The notes under the pieces are model-generated. The model searched no databases, was not told the origin of the DNA, and saw only the letters and a list, made by a program, of their open reading frames with translations. A program made the position numbers and the translations under genes. This document shows positions 39,344 through 49,478 of a stretch of 64,000 nucleotides of DNA, in pieces; position 1 is the stretch's first letter, and each line of letters starts with the position of its first letter. The stretch spans positions 6,138,001-6,202,000 of the forward strand of contig NZ_CP063808.1 in assembly GCF_018128905.1 (NCBI RefSeq). The letters are read 5' to 3'. Source of the stretch: Streptomyces sp. A2-16 (lineage in GTDB: Bacteria; Actinomycetota; Actinomycetes; Streptomycetales; Streptomycetaceae).

Positions 39344-40865
39344 GGCGTTCCAGGTCGGAGGGGCGGACCTGGATGACCACGACGGCGATGAGCGCGGCGA
39401 CCGCGGTGAACACGGCGGCCACGACGAACGCGGCCGAGACACCGGCGGTGAGGACCTCGTCCCCCCAGGGGCCCGGAAGCTGCCCGGTGCGTTCGAAGAG
39501 CCGGCGCTCGACCGGGGTGGCCTGCGCGAGGAAGCGCGGGACCTGCTTCTCCGCCTCGTTGGTGCTGGCCGTGCCGAACATCGTGACCAGGATGGACAGC
39601 CCGAGCGAACCGCCCACCTGCTGGGTGGCGTTGAGGAGTCCGGAGGCCGCACCCGTCTCCTCGGTGGGCACGTTGGACAGCGCCATCAGGGTCAGCGACA
39701 CGAACTCCATGCCCATGCCGAGGCTGAAGACCAGCATCGGGCCGAGGACACTGCCCGCGTAGGTGGAGTGGACGTCGGTCAGGGTCAGCCAGGCCAGCCC
39801 GGCCGCCGCGAGGATCGCGCCGCCCACCATGAAGGGCTTGGGCCCGTAGACGGGCAGGAACCGCGAGGCGAGTCCGGCGCCGACCGCGATGACCGCGCTG
39901 ACCGGCAGGAACGCGAACCCGGTTGCCAGCGGGCTGAAGTCCAGGACGTTCTGGGTGAAGAGGGTCAGGAAGAAGAACATGCCGAAGATCGCGGCCGCGA
40001 GGCACAGCATGATGCCGTAGGTGCCCGCGCGGTTGCGGTCGGCGAACATGTGCAGCGGGGTGATCGGCTGCCGGGAACGCTTCTCCACCAGCACGAACAC
40101 CACGAGCAGCAGCACGGCCGCGGCGAACGAGGCCAGCGTGAGCGCGTCCCGCCAGCCCTCCTGCGCGGCCCGGATGAAGCCGTACACCAGCAGCACCATG
40201 CCCGCCGTGGCGGTCAGCGCGCCGGTGACGTCGAACTTGCCCGGATGCCGCTCGGACTCCCTGATCCAGCGCGGTGTGGCGAGCGCGATGAGCAGTCCGA
40301 TGGGGACGTTGACGAAGAGCACCCACCGCCAGTTGAGCCACTCGACGAGGACCCCTCCGGCGAGCAGTCCGATCGCACCGCCGCCCGCCGACACCGCGGC
40401 GAAGACTCCGAACGCCCGGTTGCGCTCGGGTCCTTCACGGAAGGTCGTGCTGATCAGGGCGAGCGAGGTCGGGGAGGCGATGGCACCGCCGACTCCCTGG
40501 AGGGCGCGGGCGGCGAGGAGTTGGCCCTCGTTCTGGGCGAGCCCGCCGAGCAGGGAGGCGAGGACGAAGAGCAGCACTCCGCAGATGAACACCCGCCGTC
40601 TGCCGAGGATGTCCCCGGCCCGGCCGCCGAGCAGCAGCAGCCCGCCGAAGGTGAGGGTGTACGCGTTGACCACCCAGGCAAGGCTGGTGGTGGAGAAGTC
40701 CAGGGACCGCTGGATGTCCGGGAGCGCGATGTTCACGATGGTGATGTCGAGCACCACCATCAACTGGCAGGACGCGATGACCAGCAACGCCATGAGGTTG
40801 CCACCGCCGCCGGAGTCCGGTGGGGTGGTCCGAGGAGCAGGAGTCGCCTGCGGGTCGGTGCTCAT
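39318..40865 (-). CDS. DHA2-family MFS multidrug exporter
   Basis: A 515-residue protein with about 14 membrane segments, the DHA2 (EmrB/QacA) layout of proton-coupled drug exporters. Motif A is GGRAGDILGRRRVF, antiporter motif C-like GGGAIGLLAGGVLVEWLNWRW, and VVLDITIVNIALPDIQ is the conserved first helix. The ATG at 40865 (MSTDPQ) is chosen over an in-frame upstream start. It is convergent with and overlaps the LuxR-type gene and lies 35 bp beyond the stop of the GH13 gene in the same direction, so it could be read from the same transcript. Substrate unknown. Confidence 0.92.
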   Translation of the reverse strand: MSTDPQATPAPRTTPPDSGGGGNLMALLVIASCQLMVVLDITIVNIALPDIQRSLDFSTTSLAWVVNAYTLTFGGLLLLGGRAGDILGRRRVFICGVLLFVLASLLGGLAQNEGQLLAARALQGVGGAIASPTSLALISTTFREGPERNRAFGVFAAVSAGGGAIGLLAGGVLVEWLNWRWVLFVNVPIGLLIALATPRWIRESERHPGKFDVTGALTATAGMVLLVYGFIRAAQEGWRDALTLASFAAAVLLLVVFVLVEKRSRQPITPLHMFADRNRAGTYGIMLCLAAAIFGMFFFLTLFTQNVLDFSPLATGFAFLPVSAVIAVGAGLASRFLPVYGPKPFMVGGAILAAAGLAWLTLTDVHSTYAGSVLGPMLVFSLGMGMEFVSLTLMALSNVPTEETGAASGLLNATQQVGGSLGLSILVTMFGTASTNEAEKQVPRFLAQATPVERRLFERTGQLPGPWGDEVLTAGVSAAFVVAAVFTAVAALIAVVVIQVRPSDLERLKGGPPQP

Positions 40866-40900
40866 GGTCTCGGTACGACGGTACGCCCGCGCCCTCGCCC

Positions 40901-42346
40901 TCACCACCTGAGCACGTGACAGCCCCAGGCCTCCAGGGACACGAACAGTCCGGAGTCGGCCAGTTCGTCTCCGTCACGGTCGTACACCGCACCGGTGAGC
41001 AGGTCGGTCGCACGGCAGGTGCGGCCTCTCAGGTCGTCCCAGGGCAGCGGCAGTCTCGCCTGGGCCGGGCGGTCGGAGTCGTTGACGACGACCAGGTGGC
41101 GGGCGTCGGGGTGCGTCCAGGTCCAGGCGAGCAGGTGGCGGTGCGTGTCGTTGTCCGGCCAGCCCGTCGGTGTCAGCGTCCGCCAGTCTCCCCGGCGCAC
41201 GGCGGCAGCGGCGGGCAGCAGCCGGCCGTAGAAGTCGCGCAGGGGCTCGTCGACGGGCTCCCGCGGCCTGCGCCTCAGGAACACCGGTGGGCGCACCCGG
41301 CGGCCCTCGAACTGGCCCTCGTGCCAGAGGGTCGCTCCGGGCAGGGTCGCGACGGTCACGGCCGCCGCCCGTCCCCGGTCGCCGGGCAGGGTGGCGGCGG
41401 CCCGGGGTTCGTCGTGGTTCTCCAGGAAGCGGACCAGGCCGCGCTGGTAGGCGGGGTCGGCGCCCAGGTGGGCGCGGACGGAGCCGGCGTCCTCGTGCAG
41501 CAGACGGTCGTAGAGGCGCTTGTCGTAGCAGTGGTCGAAGCCCTGCTGCCGGAGCGGCCCTTCGAGGTCCCAGTAGGCCTCCGCCACGAAGAGGAACTCG
41601 GGGTGGCGGGCCCGCACCCGGGGGATGACGTACGGCCAGAAGTCCTCGGCGGGAGCCGTGCCCGCACGGTCTCCCCAGGTCTTGCCGAAGATGTCGTTCA
41701 TCAGCAGCATGGCCATGTCGCAGCGCACCCCGTCGGCCTGGTCGCCGATGGACACGAGGGTCTCGACGGTCGCGGTCCGCAGCTCCTCGCTGAAGGCGTT
41801 CACTTGGACCACGTCCGGCCAGGGCGGGAAGTACGGGTCGCGGCCGCGGGCGTAGATCCCGCCCCCGGTCTCGATGAAGCCGCCCGGGGCCCGGGCGAGA
41901 TCCTCCGCGCTCCCCTGGATCAGGCAGTCGGGGCGTTCGGTGGGCCAGGGATGGTCGGGGGCGATGTGGTTGGGCACGTAGTCGAGGAGCAACCTCATGT
42001 GGCGGGCGGCCAGTTGGGCTCGGGCGGCGGCGAGACCCTCGGGGCCGCCCAGCACCGGATCGACGACGTAGTTCCGCACGCAGTACGGCGATCCGGCGAT
42101 GTCGGCCTCGGTGACATCGGGAAGGGCGTCACGGAAGGAAGCCGTCAAACCCTCGTCGCGCAACGCGATCCGCAGTCCCGCCGGGCTGCGCTCCCACACG
42201 CCCATCAGCCAGACCGTGTCGACACCGGGAAGCACCAGCGAGTCCCAGACCTCCTCCGGCACCTCCCCGAGAGTGACGTGACGCCCGTACCGGCGGCTCA
42301 ACTCACCCAGCCACACCAGTGTGTTGATCTCGTGGATCACCGTCAT
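40901..42346 (-). CDS. GH13 alpha-amylase family enzyme
   Basis: A 481-residue (beta/alpha)8 enzyme of family GH13. The four conserved regions are visible: LLDYVPNHIAPDH (I), GVRCDMAMLL with nucleophile Asp210 (II), FVAEAYWD with acid/base Glu256 (III) and FLENHDEPRA with Asp312 (IV). Cys before the nucleophile instead of Leu/Ile is somewhat unusual. C-terminal beta domain ends in FVSLEAWGCHVLRW. No signal peptide, so it acts in the cytoplasm. Its ATG overlaps the stop of the GH63-like gene (ATGA), so the two are coupled and probably act on the same alpha-glucoside. Exact specificity not readable. Confidence 0.9.
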   Translation of the reverse strand: MTVIHEINTLVWLGELSRRYGRHVTLGEVPEEVWDSLVLPGVDTVWLMGVWERSPAGLRIALRDEGLTASFRDALPDVTEADIAGSPYCVRNYVVDPVLGGPEGLAAARAQLAARHMRLLLDYVPNHIAPDHPWPTERPDCLIQGSAEDLARAPGGFIETGGGIYARGRDPYFPPWPDVVQVNAFSEELRTATVETLVSIGDQADGVRCDMAMLLMNDIFGKTWGDRAGTAPAEDFWPYVIPRVRARHPEFLFVAEAYWDLEGPLRQQGFDHCYDKRLYDRLLHEDAGSVRAHLGADPAYQRGLVRFLENHDEPRAAATLPGDRGRAAAVTVATLPGATLWHEGQFEGRRVRPPVFLRRRPREPVDEPLRDFYGRLLPAAAAVRRGDWRTLTPTGWPDNDTHRHLLAWTWTHPDARHLVVVNDSDRPAQARLPLPWDDLRGRTCRATDLLTGAVYDRDGDELADSGLFVSLEAWGCHVLRW

Positions 42347-45027
42347 GACAGCGACTCCCGCCCACCCCGGTGCCAGTCCTCCTCGCTGATGGAGTGGAAG
42401 AGGGTCGCGGTGGCCGCCACCAGGCCCGTCCAGCCGGTCTGGTGGGAGGCGCCGAGGCCGGCGCCGTTGTCGCCGTGGAAGTACTCGTAGAAGAGGACGA
42501 GGTCCTTCCAGTGGGGGTCCTTGGCGAACATCGGCTGGGCGCCGTGGACCGGCCGGTGGCCGTCGGCGTCGGGCAGGAAGGTGGCGGTGAGCCGGTCGGA
42601 GATCTCGCGGGCGACCTCGTACAGGTTGAGCCTGCGCCCGGAGCCGGTCGGGCACTCCACGGTGAACTCGGGGCCGTGGTAGCCGTGCAGGTTGAGCAGG
42701 GCGCGGATCAGCAGGATGTTCATCGGGAACCACACCGGGCCGCGCCAGTTGGAGTTCCCGCCGAACATGCCCGAGTCGGACTCGGCGGGCAGATAGCCGA
42801 CGCCGAAGGTCTGCCCGTGCACGTCGAAGGTGTACGGGTGCCGCGCGTGGTGGCGGGACAAGGAGCGGATGCCGTGCGGGCCGAGGAACTCGTCCTCGTC
42901 GAGCATGCGGGCCAGGATGCGGCGCAGCCGGTCCTCGCCGAACAGCGCGAAGAGATACCGTCCGTCGGCGGTGGGGCCGCCGCCCGCGTGCCGCGTCACG
43001 AAGGCCTCCACGGCAGGGTGGCGCCTGATGAAGTCCCGTGCCCCCTCGACCAGTTCGGGGAAGGCGCGGTTCGCGCGGCCGCCGATCACGCTCGTCGCCG
43101 CAAGCGGTATCAGGCCGACCAGGGACCGCACCTTCAGGCGGGTCGCGCTGCCGTCGGGCAGCCTGAGGACGTCGTAGAAGAAGCCGTCCTCCTCGTCCCA
43201 CAGGCTGGCGTTGTCCTTGCCGATCCGGTTCATGGCGACGGCGATCCATGCGAAGTGCTCGAAGAGCATCTGCGCCTGCTCGACGTAGACCGGGTTCTCC
43301 ACGGCGAGTTCGATGGCGATGTCCAGGAGGTTCTGGCAGTACAGGGCCATCCACGCGGTGCCGTCGGCCTGGTCGAGCTGTCCGCCGGTGGGCAGGGGCG
43401 CGCTGCGGTCGAAGACGCCGATGTTGTCGAGACCGAGGAAACCGCCCTGGAAGACGTTGTTCCCGTCGGCGTCCTTGCGGTTGAGCCACCAGGTGAAGTT
43501 CTTGGACAGCTTCTGGAAGGCGTTCTCCAGGAAGGCGCGGTCACCGCGGCCGGTGCGGTGCTTCTCCAGTTCGTAGACGAAGAGGACGGCCCAGGCGTGG
43601 ACGGGTGGGTTGACGTCGCCGAAGTTCCATTCGTACGCGGGGATCTGGCCGTTGGGGTGCAGGTAGAGGCGGCGCAGCAGCAGCTCCAGCTGCGACTTGG
43701 CGAAGCCGATGTCGACCATGGCGAGGGCCAGGGTGTGGAAGGCGAGGTCCCAGGCGGCGAACCAGGGGTACTCCCAGGTGTCCGGCATCGACATGATCTC
43801 GTCGTTGACCATGTGGTACCAGGCGCTGTTGCGGACGCGGGGGTCGGCGGCGAGGGGGTCGACGCCGTGTTCGGCGAGCCAGCGCTCCACGTCGAGGTAG
43901 TAGTACTGCTTGCTCCAGAGCATTCCCGCGAGGGCCTGGCGGACGAGCCGTCGCTCCTCCTCTCCCATGGCCGGTGGGGTGATGCCGGCGTAGAAGGTGT
44001 CGGCCTCGGCACGGCGGATGTCGAGGACCGCGTCGAACTCGCTCCAGGGGTCATTCAGTTCGGTGTCCGTCAGGCGCAGGCGGACGCGGGCGCTGTCGCC
44101 GGCGGGGATCGTCAGCACGTGCTGGACGGCCGCCTTGGTGCCGGTGCGCGCGGGGTTCACGGCCTCTCGGGCGCCCTGCACGACACAGCGGTCGATGCCG
44201 TCCTTGACGTACGGCGTGCTGTTGGGGCTGCCGAAGACGCGCTCGTTGTCGGTCTCGTTGTCGGTGAAGAGGGTCTCGCCGCCCTGGTGGTACAGCCATC
44301 GGGGGCCGAGTTCCTCGTGGTCGGCGCGGATCGACCCGTCCGTGGCGTGCAGTGCGGGGACCGCCGTGCCGCCCGCCCACGACCAGGTGTGCCGGAACCA
44401 CAGGGTCGGCAGGAGGTGCAGTACCGCTTCGTCGGGGCCGCGGTTGTGCGCGGTGATCTCGATCAGGAGGTCCTCGGGGCCCGCCTTGGCGTATTCGACG
44501 AACACGTCGAAGTAGCGGTCCTCGTCGAAGACGCCGGTGTCGAGGAGCTCGTACTCGAAGTCCTCACGGCCGCGGGCCCGGTTCGTGGTGACGAGGTCGC
44601 CGTAGGGGAACTCGCCCTGCGGGTACTTGTACAGGTACTTCATGTACGAGTGGGTGGGCGTGTTGTCGAGGTGGAACCAGTACTCCTTGACGTCCTCGCC
44701 GTGGTTGCCCTCGGCGTTGGTCAGGCCGAACATGCGTTCCTTGAGGATGGGGTCGCGGCCGTTCCACAGGGCGAGCGCGAAGCACAGGCGCTGTTTGTCG
44801 TCGCTGACTCCGGCGATGCCGTCCTCGCCCCAGCGGTAGGCGCGGGAGCGCGCCTGGTCGTGGGTGAAGTACGACCAGGCGTCGCCGTTCTCGCTGTAGT
44901 CCTCGCGGACGGTGCCCCACTGACGTTCGCTCAGGTACGGTCCCCAGCGCCGCCAGGGGGCCGTACCGGCGTCGGCCTCGGCCAGTCGCTGCCGTTCGGC
45001 GTCCGGTGTACCGCTCGCACTCGTCAT
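42343..45027 (-). CDS. GH63/MGH1-like glucosidase
   Basis: An 894-residue cytoplasmic enzyme with an (alpha/alpha)6 catalytic domain. The N-terminal super-sandwich region has RWGPYLSERQWGTVREDYSENGDAWSYFTHDQARSRAYRWGEDG and the catalytic domain has PWFAAWDLAFHTLALAMVD, AYEWNFGDVNPPVHAWA, FLGLDNIGVFDRSAPLPTGG, and NSNWRGPVWFPMNILLI, all seen in GH63 proteins related to mannosylglycerate hydrolase and ER glucosidase I. The acid pair is likely in FAAWD and the E/D near YLPAESDSG, but I cannot assign it firmly. ATG at 45027 after GAGGAGGAC. Co-translated with the GH13 enzyme; a compatible-solute or storage glucoside is a likely substrate. Confidence 0.86.
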   Translation of the reverse strand: MTSASGTPDAERQRLAEADAGTAPWRRWGPYLSERQWGTVREDYSENGDAWSYFTHDQARSRAYRWGEDGIAGVSDDKQRLCFALALWNGRDPILKERMFGLTNAEGNHGEDVKEYWFHLDNTPTHSYMKYLYKYPQGEFPYGDLVTTNRARGREDFEYELLDTGVFDEDRYFDVFVEYAKAGPEDLLIEITAHNRGPDEAVLHLLPTLWFRHTWSWAGGTAVPALHATDGSIRADHEELGPRWLYHQGGETLFTDNETDNERVFGSPNSTPYVKDGIDRCVVQGAREAVNPARTGTKAAVQHVLTIPAGDSARVRLRLTDTELNDPWSEFDAVLDIRRAEADTFYAGITPPAMGEEERRLVRQALAGMLWSKQYYYLDVERWLAEHGVDPLAADPRVRNSAWYHMVNDEIMSMPDTWEYPWFAAWDLAFHTLALAMVDIGFAKSQLELLLRRLYLHPNGQIPAYEWNFGDVNPPVHAWAVLFVYELEKHRTGRGDRAFLENAFQKLSKNFTWWLNRKDADGNNVFQGGFLGLDNIGVFDRSAPLPTGGQLDQADGTAWMALYCQNLLDIAIELAVENPVYVEQAQMLFEHFAWIAVAMNRIGKDNASLWDEEDGFFYDVLRLPDGSATRLKVRSLVGLIPLAATSVIGGRANRAFPELVEGARDFIRRHPAVEAFVTRHAGGGPTADGRYLFALFGEDRLRRILARMLDEDEFLGPHGIRSLSRHHARHPYTFDVHGQTFGVGYLPAESDSGMFGGNSNWRGPVWFPMNILLIRALLNLHGYHGPEFTVECPTGSGRRLNLYEVAREISDRLTATFLPDADGHRPVHGAQPMFAKDPHWKDLVLFYEYFHGDNGAGLGASHQTGWTGLVAATATLFHSISEEDWHRGGRESLS

Positions 45028-45145
45028 CAGCCCGTCCTCCTCGCCGCCCGGGACATGCGACCAGCCTTGGCCCAGGAGGAGCGGACCGCAATGGTGATGA
45101 GCTGTATGGAAGCGGGTGTCACCGTTCCGGTCGAACGCCGGCGGC

Positions 45146-48100
45146 TCAGCCGATCTCGACCAGCAGGTCACCGCCCTCCACCTGCTGGATCTTGTTGATG
45201 GCGAGGCGGGAGACCCGGCCGGACGTCGCGGCGGTGATCGAGGCCTCCATCTTCATCGCCTCGATGGTGGCCACGGTCGCGCCCGCCTCGACCTCGTCGC
45301 CCTCGCTCACCGCGAGGGTGACCACTCCGGCGAACGGGGCGGCCACATGTCCGGGCCTGGACCGGTCGGCCTTCTCGGTGGTCGGGATGTCGGAGGAGAC
45401 GGCGACATCGCGGATCTGGATGGGCCGCAGCTGGCCGTTGAGCGTCGACATCACCGTGCGCATGCCCCGCTCGTCGGCCTCGCCGATCGCCTCCAGGGCG
45501 ATGAGGAGCCGGACGCCGGGTTCCAGGTCGACGGCGTACTCCTTGCCCGGGCGCAGACCGTAGAAGAAGTCCTTGCTGTCCAGGAGGCTGGTGTCGCCGT
45601 AGGACTGGCGGTGGGTCTCGAACTCGCGGGTCGGGGCGGGGAACAGGAGCCGGTTGAGGGTCGAGCGGCGGTCCTTATCCAGGCCCTCGCGGTCCTGCGT
45701 GTTCAGCTCCTGGACGGGCTTGGCGTCGGCGCGGCCCTGCAACGCCTTGGTGCGGAAGGGCTCGGGCCAGCCGCCGGGCGGGGTGCCGAGCTCGCCGCGC
45801 AGGAAGCCGATCACGGAGTCGGGGATGTCGAAGCGGTCCGGGGTCTCCTCGAACTCCTTGGGCGTCACCCCGGCGCCCACCAGGTGCAGGGCGAGATCGC
45901 CGACCACCTTGGAGGACGGGGTGACCTTCACCAGGTGGCCCAGGATCCGGTCGGCGGCCGCGTACATCGCCTCGATGTCCTCGAAGCGGTCGCCGAGGCC
46001 GAGGGCGACGGCCTGGGTGCGCAGGTTGGAGAGCTGGCCGCCGGGGATCTCGTGGTCGTAGACGCGCCCGGTAGGGGAGGCGAGGCCGGCCTCGAACGGG
46101 GCGTAGACGCGGCGGACGCTCTCCCAGTACGGCTCCAGGTCGCCGACGGCCCTGAGGTCGAGGCCCGTCGGCCGGTCGGAGTGGTCGGTGGCGGCGACGA
46201 TCGCGGAGAGGGAGGGCTGCGAGGTCGTCCCGGCCATGGAGGCGACGGCCCCGTCCACGGCGTCGGCGCCCGCCTGGATCGCGGCCAGGTAGGTGGCGAG
46301 CTGGCCGCCCGCGGTGTCGTGGGTGTGGATGTGCACCGGCAGGTCGAACTCGCGGCGCAGGGCCGAGACGAGCTTGGCGGCGGCGGGGGCCCGCAGCAGG
46401 CCCGCCATGTCCTTGACGGCCAGGACGTGGGCGCCCGCGTCGACGATCTGCTCGGCGAGGCGCAGGTAGTAGTCGAGGGTGTAGAGGCGCTCGTTCGGGT
46501 CGGACAGGTCCGAGGTGTAGCAGAGGGCGACCTCGGCGATCGACGTGCCCGTGGCCCGTACGGCCTCGATCGCGGGGCGCATCTGGCTGACGTCGTTGAG
46601 GGCGTCGAAGATGCGGAAGATGTCGATGCCGGTCTGGGCGGCCTCCTGCACGAAGGCGTCCGTCACCTCGGTCGGGTACGGGGTGTAGCCGACGGTGTTG
46701 CGGCCGCGCAGCAGCATCTGGAGGCAGATGTTGGGGACGGCCTCGCGCAGGGCGGCGAGCCGCTCCCAGGGGTCCTCGGCGAGGAAGCGCAGGGCGACGT
46801 CGTAGGTGGCGCCGCCCCAGCACTCCAGGGAGAGCAGCTCGGGCAGGGTGCGGGCGACCGCAGGGGCGACGGCGAGCATGTCCTTGGTGCGCACGCGGGT
46901 GGCGAGCAGCGACTGATGGGCGTCGCGGAACGTGGTGTCGGTGACGCCGATGGTCGGCGACTCGCGCAGCCGGCGGGCGAAGCCCTCGGGGCCGAGCTCG
47001 GTGAGCAGCTGCTTGGAGCCCGCGGGCGGCTCGATGTCCGGCGTCCTGGGCAGCTTGGAGACCGGGTCGATCAGGTCGGGCCGCTCGCCGTGCGGCTTGT
47101 TGACCGTCACGTCGGCCAGGTAGGTCAGCAACTTCGTGCCGCGGTCGGCGGACTGACGAGCCGTCAGCAGGTGCGGGCGCTGCTCGATGAACGACGTGGT
47201 GACGTTGCCCGCCTGGAAGTCCGGGTCGTCGAGCACCGCTTGGAGGAAGGGGATGTTGGTGGCCACACCGCGGATGCGGAACTCGGCGACGGCCCGCCGG
47301 GCCCGGTTGACCGCGGTGGTGAAGTCCCGGCCCCGGCAGGAGAGCTTGACCAGCATCGAGTCGAAGTGGGCGCTGATCTCCGTACCGGCGTGGGTGGTGC
47401 CGCCGTCGAGGCGGATGCCGGAGCCGCCGGGCGAGCGGTAGGCGCTGATGCGGCCGGTGTCGGGGCGGAAACCGTTGGCGGGGTCCTCGGTGGTGATGCG
47501 GCACTGGAGGGCGGCGCCGTGCAGCCGCACCGTCTCCTGGGAGAGGCCGAGGTCGGCGAGGGTGGCGCCGGCGGCGATCCTGAGCTGCGCCTGGACGAGG
47601 TCGACGTCGGTGACCTCCTCGGTGACCGTGTGCTCGACCTGGATGCGCGGGTTCATCTCGATGAAGACGTGGTTGCCCTCGCGGTCGAGGAGGAACTCCA
47701 CGGTGCCCGCGTTGCGGTAGCCGATCTCGCGGGCGAAGCGGACGGCGTCGGCGCAGATCCGGTCGCGCAGGCCGGGGTCGAGGTTGGGCGCTGGGGCGAG
47801 CTCGATGACCTTCTGGTGGCGGCGCTGCACCGAGCAGTCGCGCTCGTAGAGGTGGATGACGTTGCCCTGGCCGTCGGCGAGGATCTGCACCTCGATGTGG
47901 CGGGGCTCGACGACGGCCTTCTCCAGGAAGACGGTCGAGTCGCCGAAGGCCGAGGCGGCCTCGCGTGCGGCCGCCTCGATGGACTCGCGCAGCTGGGCGG
48001 GGTCCTCGACCCGGCGCATACCGCGTCCGCCACCGCCGGCGACGGCCTTCACGAACACCGGGAAGCCGATCTCGTCGGCGGCCGCGACCAGCTCGTCCAC

Positions 48101-48520
48101 GTCGCTGGAGGGCGCCGAGGAACCGAGCACCGGTACTCCTGCGGCGCGGGCGGCGGCGACCGCGCGGGCCTTGTTGCCGGTCAGTTCGAGGATGTCGGCG
48201 CTGGGTCCGACGAAGGTGATGCCCGCCTCCTCGCAGGCCCGCGCGAGCTCGGGGTTCTCCGAGAGGAAGCCGTAGCCGGGGTAGACGGCGTCGGCGCCCG
48301 CCAGGCGGGCGGCGCGGATGATCTCGTCGACGGAGAGATAGGCCCGCACGGGATGGCCCGGTTCGCCGATCTCGTAGGCCTCGTCGGCTTTGAGTCGGTG
48401 CAGTGAGTTGCGGTCCTCGTGGGGGAAGACGGCGACCGTCCTCGCGCCCACCTCATAACCTGCGCGAAACGCGCGGATCGCGATCTCACCACGGTTGGCG
48501 ACCAGTACCTTGCGGAGCAT
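45146..48520 (-). CDS. pyc: Pyruvate carboxylase
   Basis: A 1124-residue single-chain enzyme, the normal length. Order of domains: biotin carboxylase (1-460; VLVANRGEIAIRAFRAG, AVAGGGGRGMRRVE, QRRHQKVIELAPAPNL, MNPRIQVEHTVTEEVT), carboxyltransferase (about 520-830; FRDAHQSLLATRVRTKDM, ECWGGATYDVALRFL, VHIHTHDTAGGQL), allosteric/PC-tetramerisation region, and biotin carboxyl carrier domain with biotinyl Lys1090 in IEAMKMEAS. It carboxylates pyruvate to oxaloacetate to refill the TCA cycle. Single gene, ATG at 48520, divergent from the DUF1684 gene. Confidence 0.97.
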   Translation of the reverse strand: MLRKVLVANRGEIAIRAFRAGYEVGARTVAVFPHEDRNSLHRLKADEAYEIGEPGHPVRAYLSVDEIIRAARLAGADAVYPGYGFLSENPELARACEEAGITFVGPSADILELTGNKARAVAAARAAGVPVLGSSAPSSDVDELVAAADEIGFPVFVKAVAGGGGRGMRRVEDPAQLRESIEAAAREAASAFGDSTVFLEKAVVEPRHIEVQILADGQGNVIHLYERDCSVQRRHQKVIELAPAPNLDPGLRDRICADAVRFAREIGYRNAGTVEFLLDREGNHVFIEMNPRIQVEHTVTEEVTDVDLVQAQLRIAAGATLADLGLSQETVRLHGAALQCRITTEDPANGFRPDTGRISAYRSPGGSGIRLDGGTTHAGTEISAHFDSMLVKLSCRGRDFTTAVNRARRAVAEFRIRGVATNIPFLQAVLDDPDFQAGNVTTSFIEQRPHLLTARQSADRGTKLLTYLADVTVNKPHGERPDLIDPVSKLPRTPDIEPPAGSKQLLTELGPEGFARRLRESPTIGVTDTTFRDAHQSLLATRVRTKDMLAVAPAVARTLPELLSLECWGGATYDVALRFLAEDPWERLAALREAVPNICLQMLLRGRNTVGYTPYPTEVTDAFVQEAAQTGIDIFRIFDALNDVSQMRPAIEAVRATGTSIAEVALCYTSDLSDPNERLYTLDYYLRLAEQIVDAGAHVLAVKDMAGLLRAPAAAKLVSALRREFDLPVHIHTHDTAGGQLATYLAAIQAGADAVDGAVASMAGTTSQPSLSAIVAATDHSDRPTGLDLRAVGDLEPYWESVRRVYAPFEAGLASPTGRVYDHEIPGGQLSNLRTQAVALGLGDRFEDIEAMYAAADRILGHLVKVTPSSKVVGDLALHLVGAGVTPKEFEETPDRFDIPDSVIGFLRGELGTPPGGWPEPFRTKALQGRADAKPVQELNTQDREGLDKDRRSTLNRLLFPAPTREFETHRQSYGDTSLLDSKDFFYGLRPGKEYAVDLEPGVRLLIALEAIGEADERGMRTVMSTLNGQLRPIQIRDVAVSSDIPTTEKADRSRPGHVAAPFAGVVTLAVSEGDEVEAGATVATIEAMKMEASITAATSGRVSRLAINKIQQVEGGDLLVEIG

Positions 48521-48680
48521 TCCCGTTCCCTTCGGCCTGCCGGTGACGCCCCCATGGTCTCGGCAAAGACCGCCGGTGGCCATGAGAGTCAGGTCACGTG
48601 TCGCGGACGGTTTGGGGATGATTCGCGCAGGTACGGCGGTTGTCGCCGAGGACAGGGCACCGCCGTACCAAGGAGTGGAC

Positions 48681-49478
48681 ATGGGCTTCGTTCAGGAGTG
48701 GGAGGACTGGCACCGGCAGAAGGAGGCCGTGCTGTCCGGACCGCACGGTTTCCTCGCGATCACCGGCCTGCACTGGCTGAACCCGGAGCCGAGCCGCTTC
48801 GAGGACGCCCCGGGCAGCTGGTCGGCGACGGCGGAGGGCGTGGTGGTCGAGCTGGACGAGGGCCAGGAGCTGACCGTCGACGGACACACGGTGCGGGGCC
48901 GTCACAGCTTCGGGGTGATCGCCGAGCGGGGCAGCGTGTACGCCGACTGGGGCGCGGCACGCCTGGAGATCGCCAAGCGCGGCGGCAACGACATCCTGCG
49001 CCCCCGCCACCCGGACAGCCCCTTGCGTACGGCGTTCACGTACACGCCCGCCTACGCGCCGGACCCGCGCTGGCTGGTCGAGGGCCGTTTCCTGCCGTAC
49101 GAGGAGCCGCGCCCGGTGACCGTGGGGGCCGCCGTGGAGGGCCTGGAGCACGTCTACGACTCCCCCGGCCAGGTCGAGTTCGAGCTGGAGGGCGCACGGC
49201 ATCGGCTGACCGCGTTCAACGGGCGGGGTCCCGGCGCGCTGATGGTCCTGTTCACCGACAAGACCTCCGGCCTCACGACGTACGCGGCGAACCGCTCCCT
49301 CCAGATCGCGGCGCCCGACGCGGACGGCCGGGTCGCGATCGACTTCAACCGCGCGGCGAACCTGCCCTGCGCCTACACCGACCTGGCGACCTGCCCGCTC
49401 CCGCCCGCCGAGAACCGGCTGCCGGTCGCGGTCGAGGCGGGTGAGCGGATCCCTCTGGAGCGGGGCGGGCAGCCGTGA
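48681..49478 (+). CDS. DUF1684 protein
   Basis: A 265-residue protein of the DUF1684 family. Characteristic stretches are WRKEKEA-like WHRQKEAVLSGPHGFLAITGLHWL near the start, RHSFGVIAERGSVYADWG, and at the end VAIDFNRAANLPCAYTDLATCPLPPAENRLPVAVEAGE, the conserved N-R-A-N-P-C-A-Y...CPLPP signature with Cys residues. Function is unknown. ATG at 48681 follows AAGGAG. Its stop abuts the stop of the convergent DUF427 gene with no spacer, so no independent terminator exists between them. Confidence 0.9.
   Translation: MGFVQEWEDWHRQKEAVLSGPHGFLAITGLHWLNPEPSRFEDAPGSWSATAEGVVVELDEGQELTVDGHTVRGRHSFGVIAERGSVYADWGAARLEIAKRGGNDILRPRHPDSPLRTAFTYTPAYAPDPRWLVEGRFLPYEEPRPVTVGAAVEGLEHVYDSPGQVEFELEGARHRLTAFNGRGPGALMVLFTDKTSGLTTYAANRSLQIAAPDADGRVAIDFNRAANLPCAYTDLATCPLPPAENRLPVAVEAGERIPLERGGQP

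Noticed and set aside
45116..48406. Plus-strand open frame of about 1100 codons opposite pyruvate carboxylase
   Set aside because: Antisense to a perfectly conserved enzyme, with a Gly/Val/Asp-biased meaningless product.
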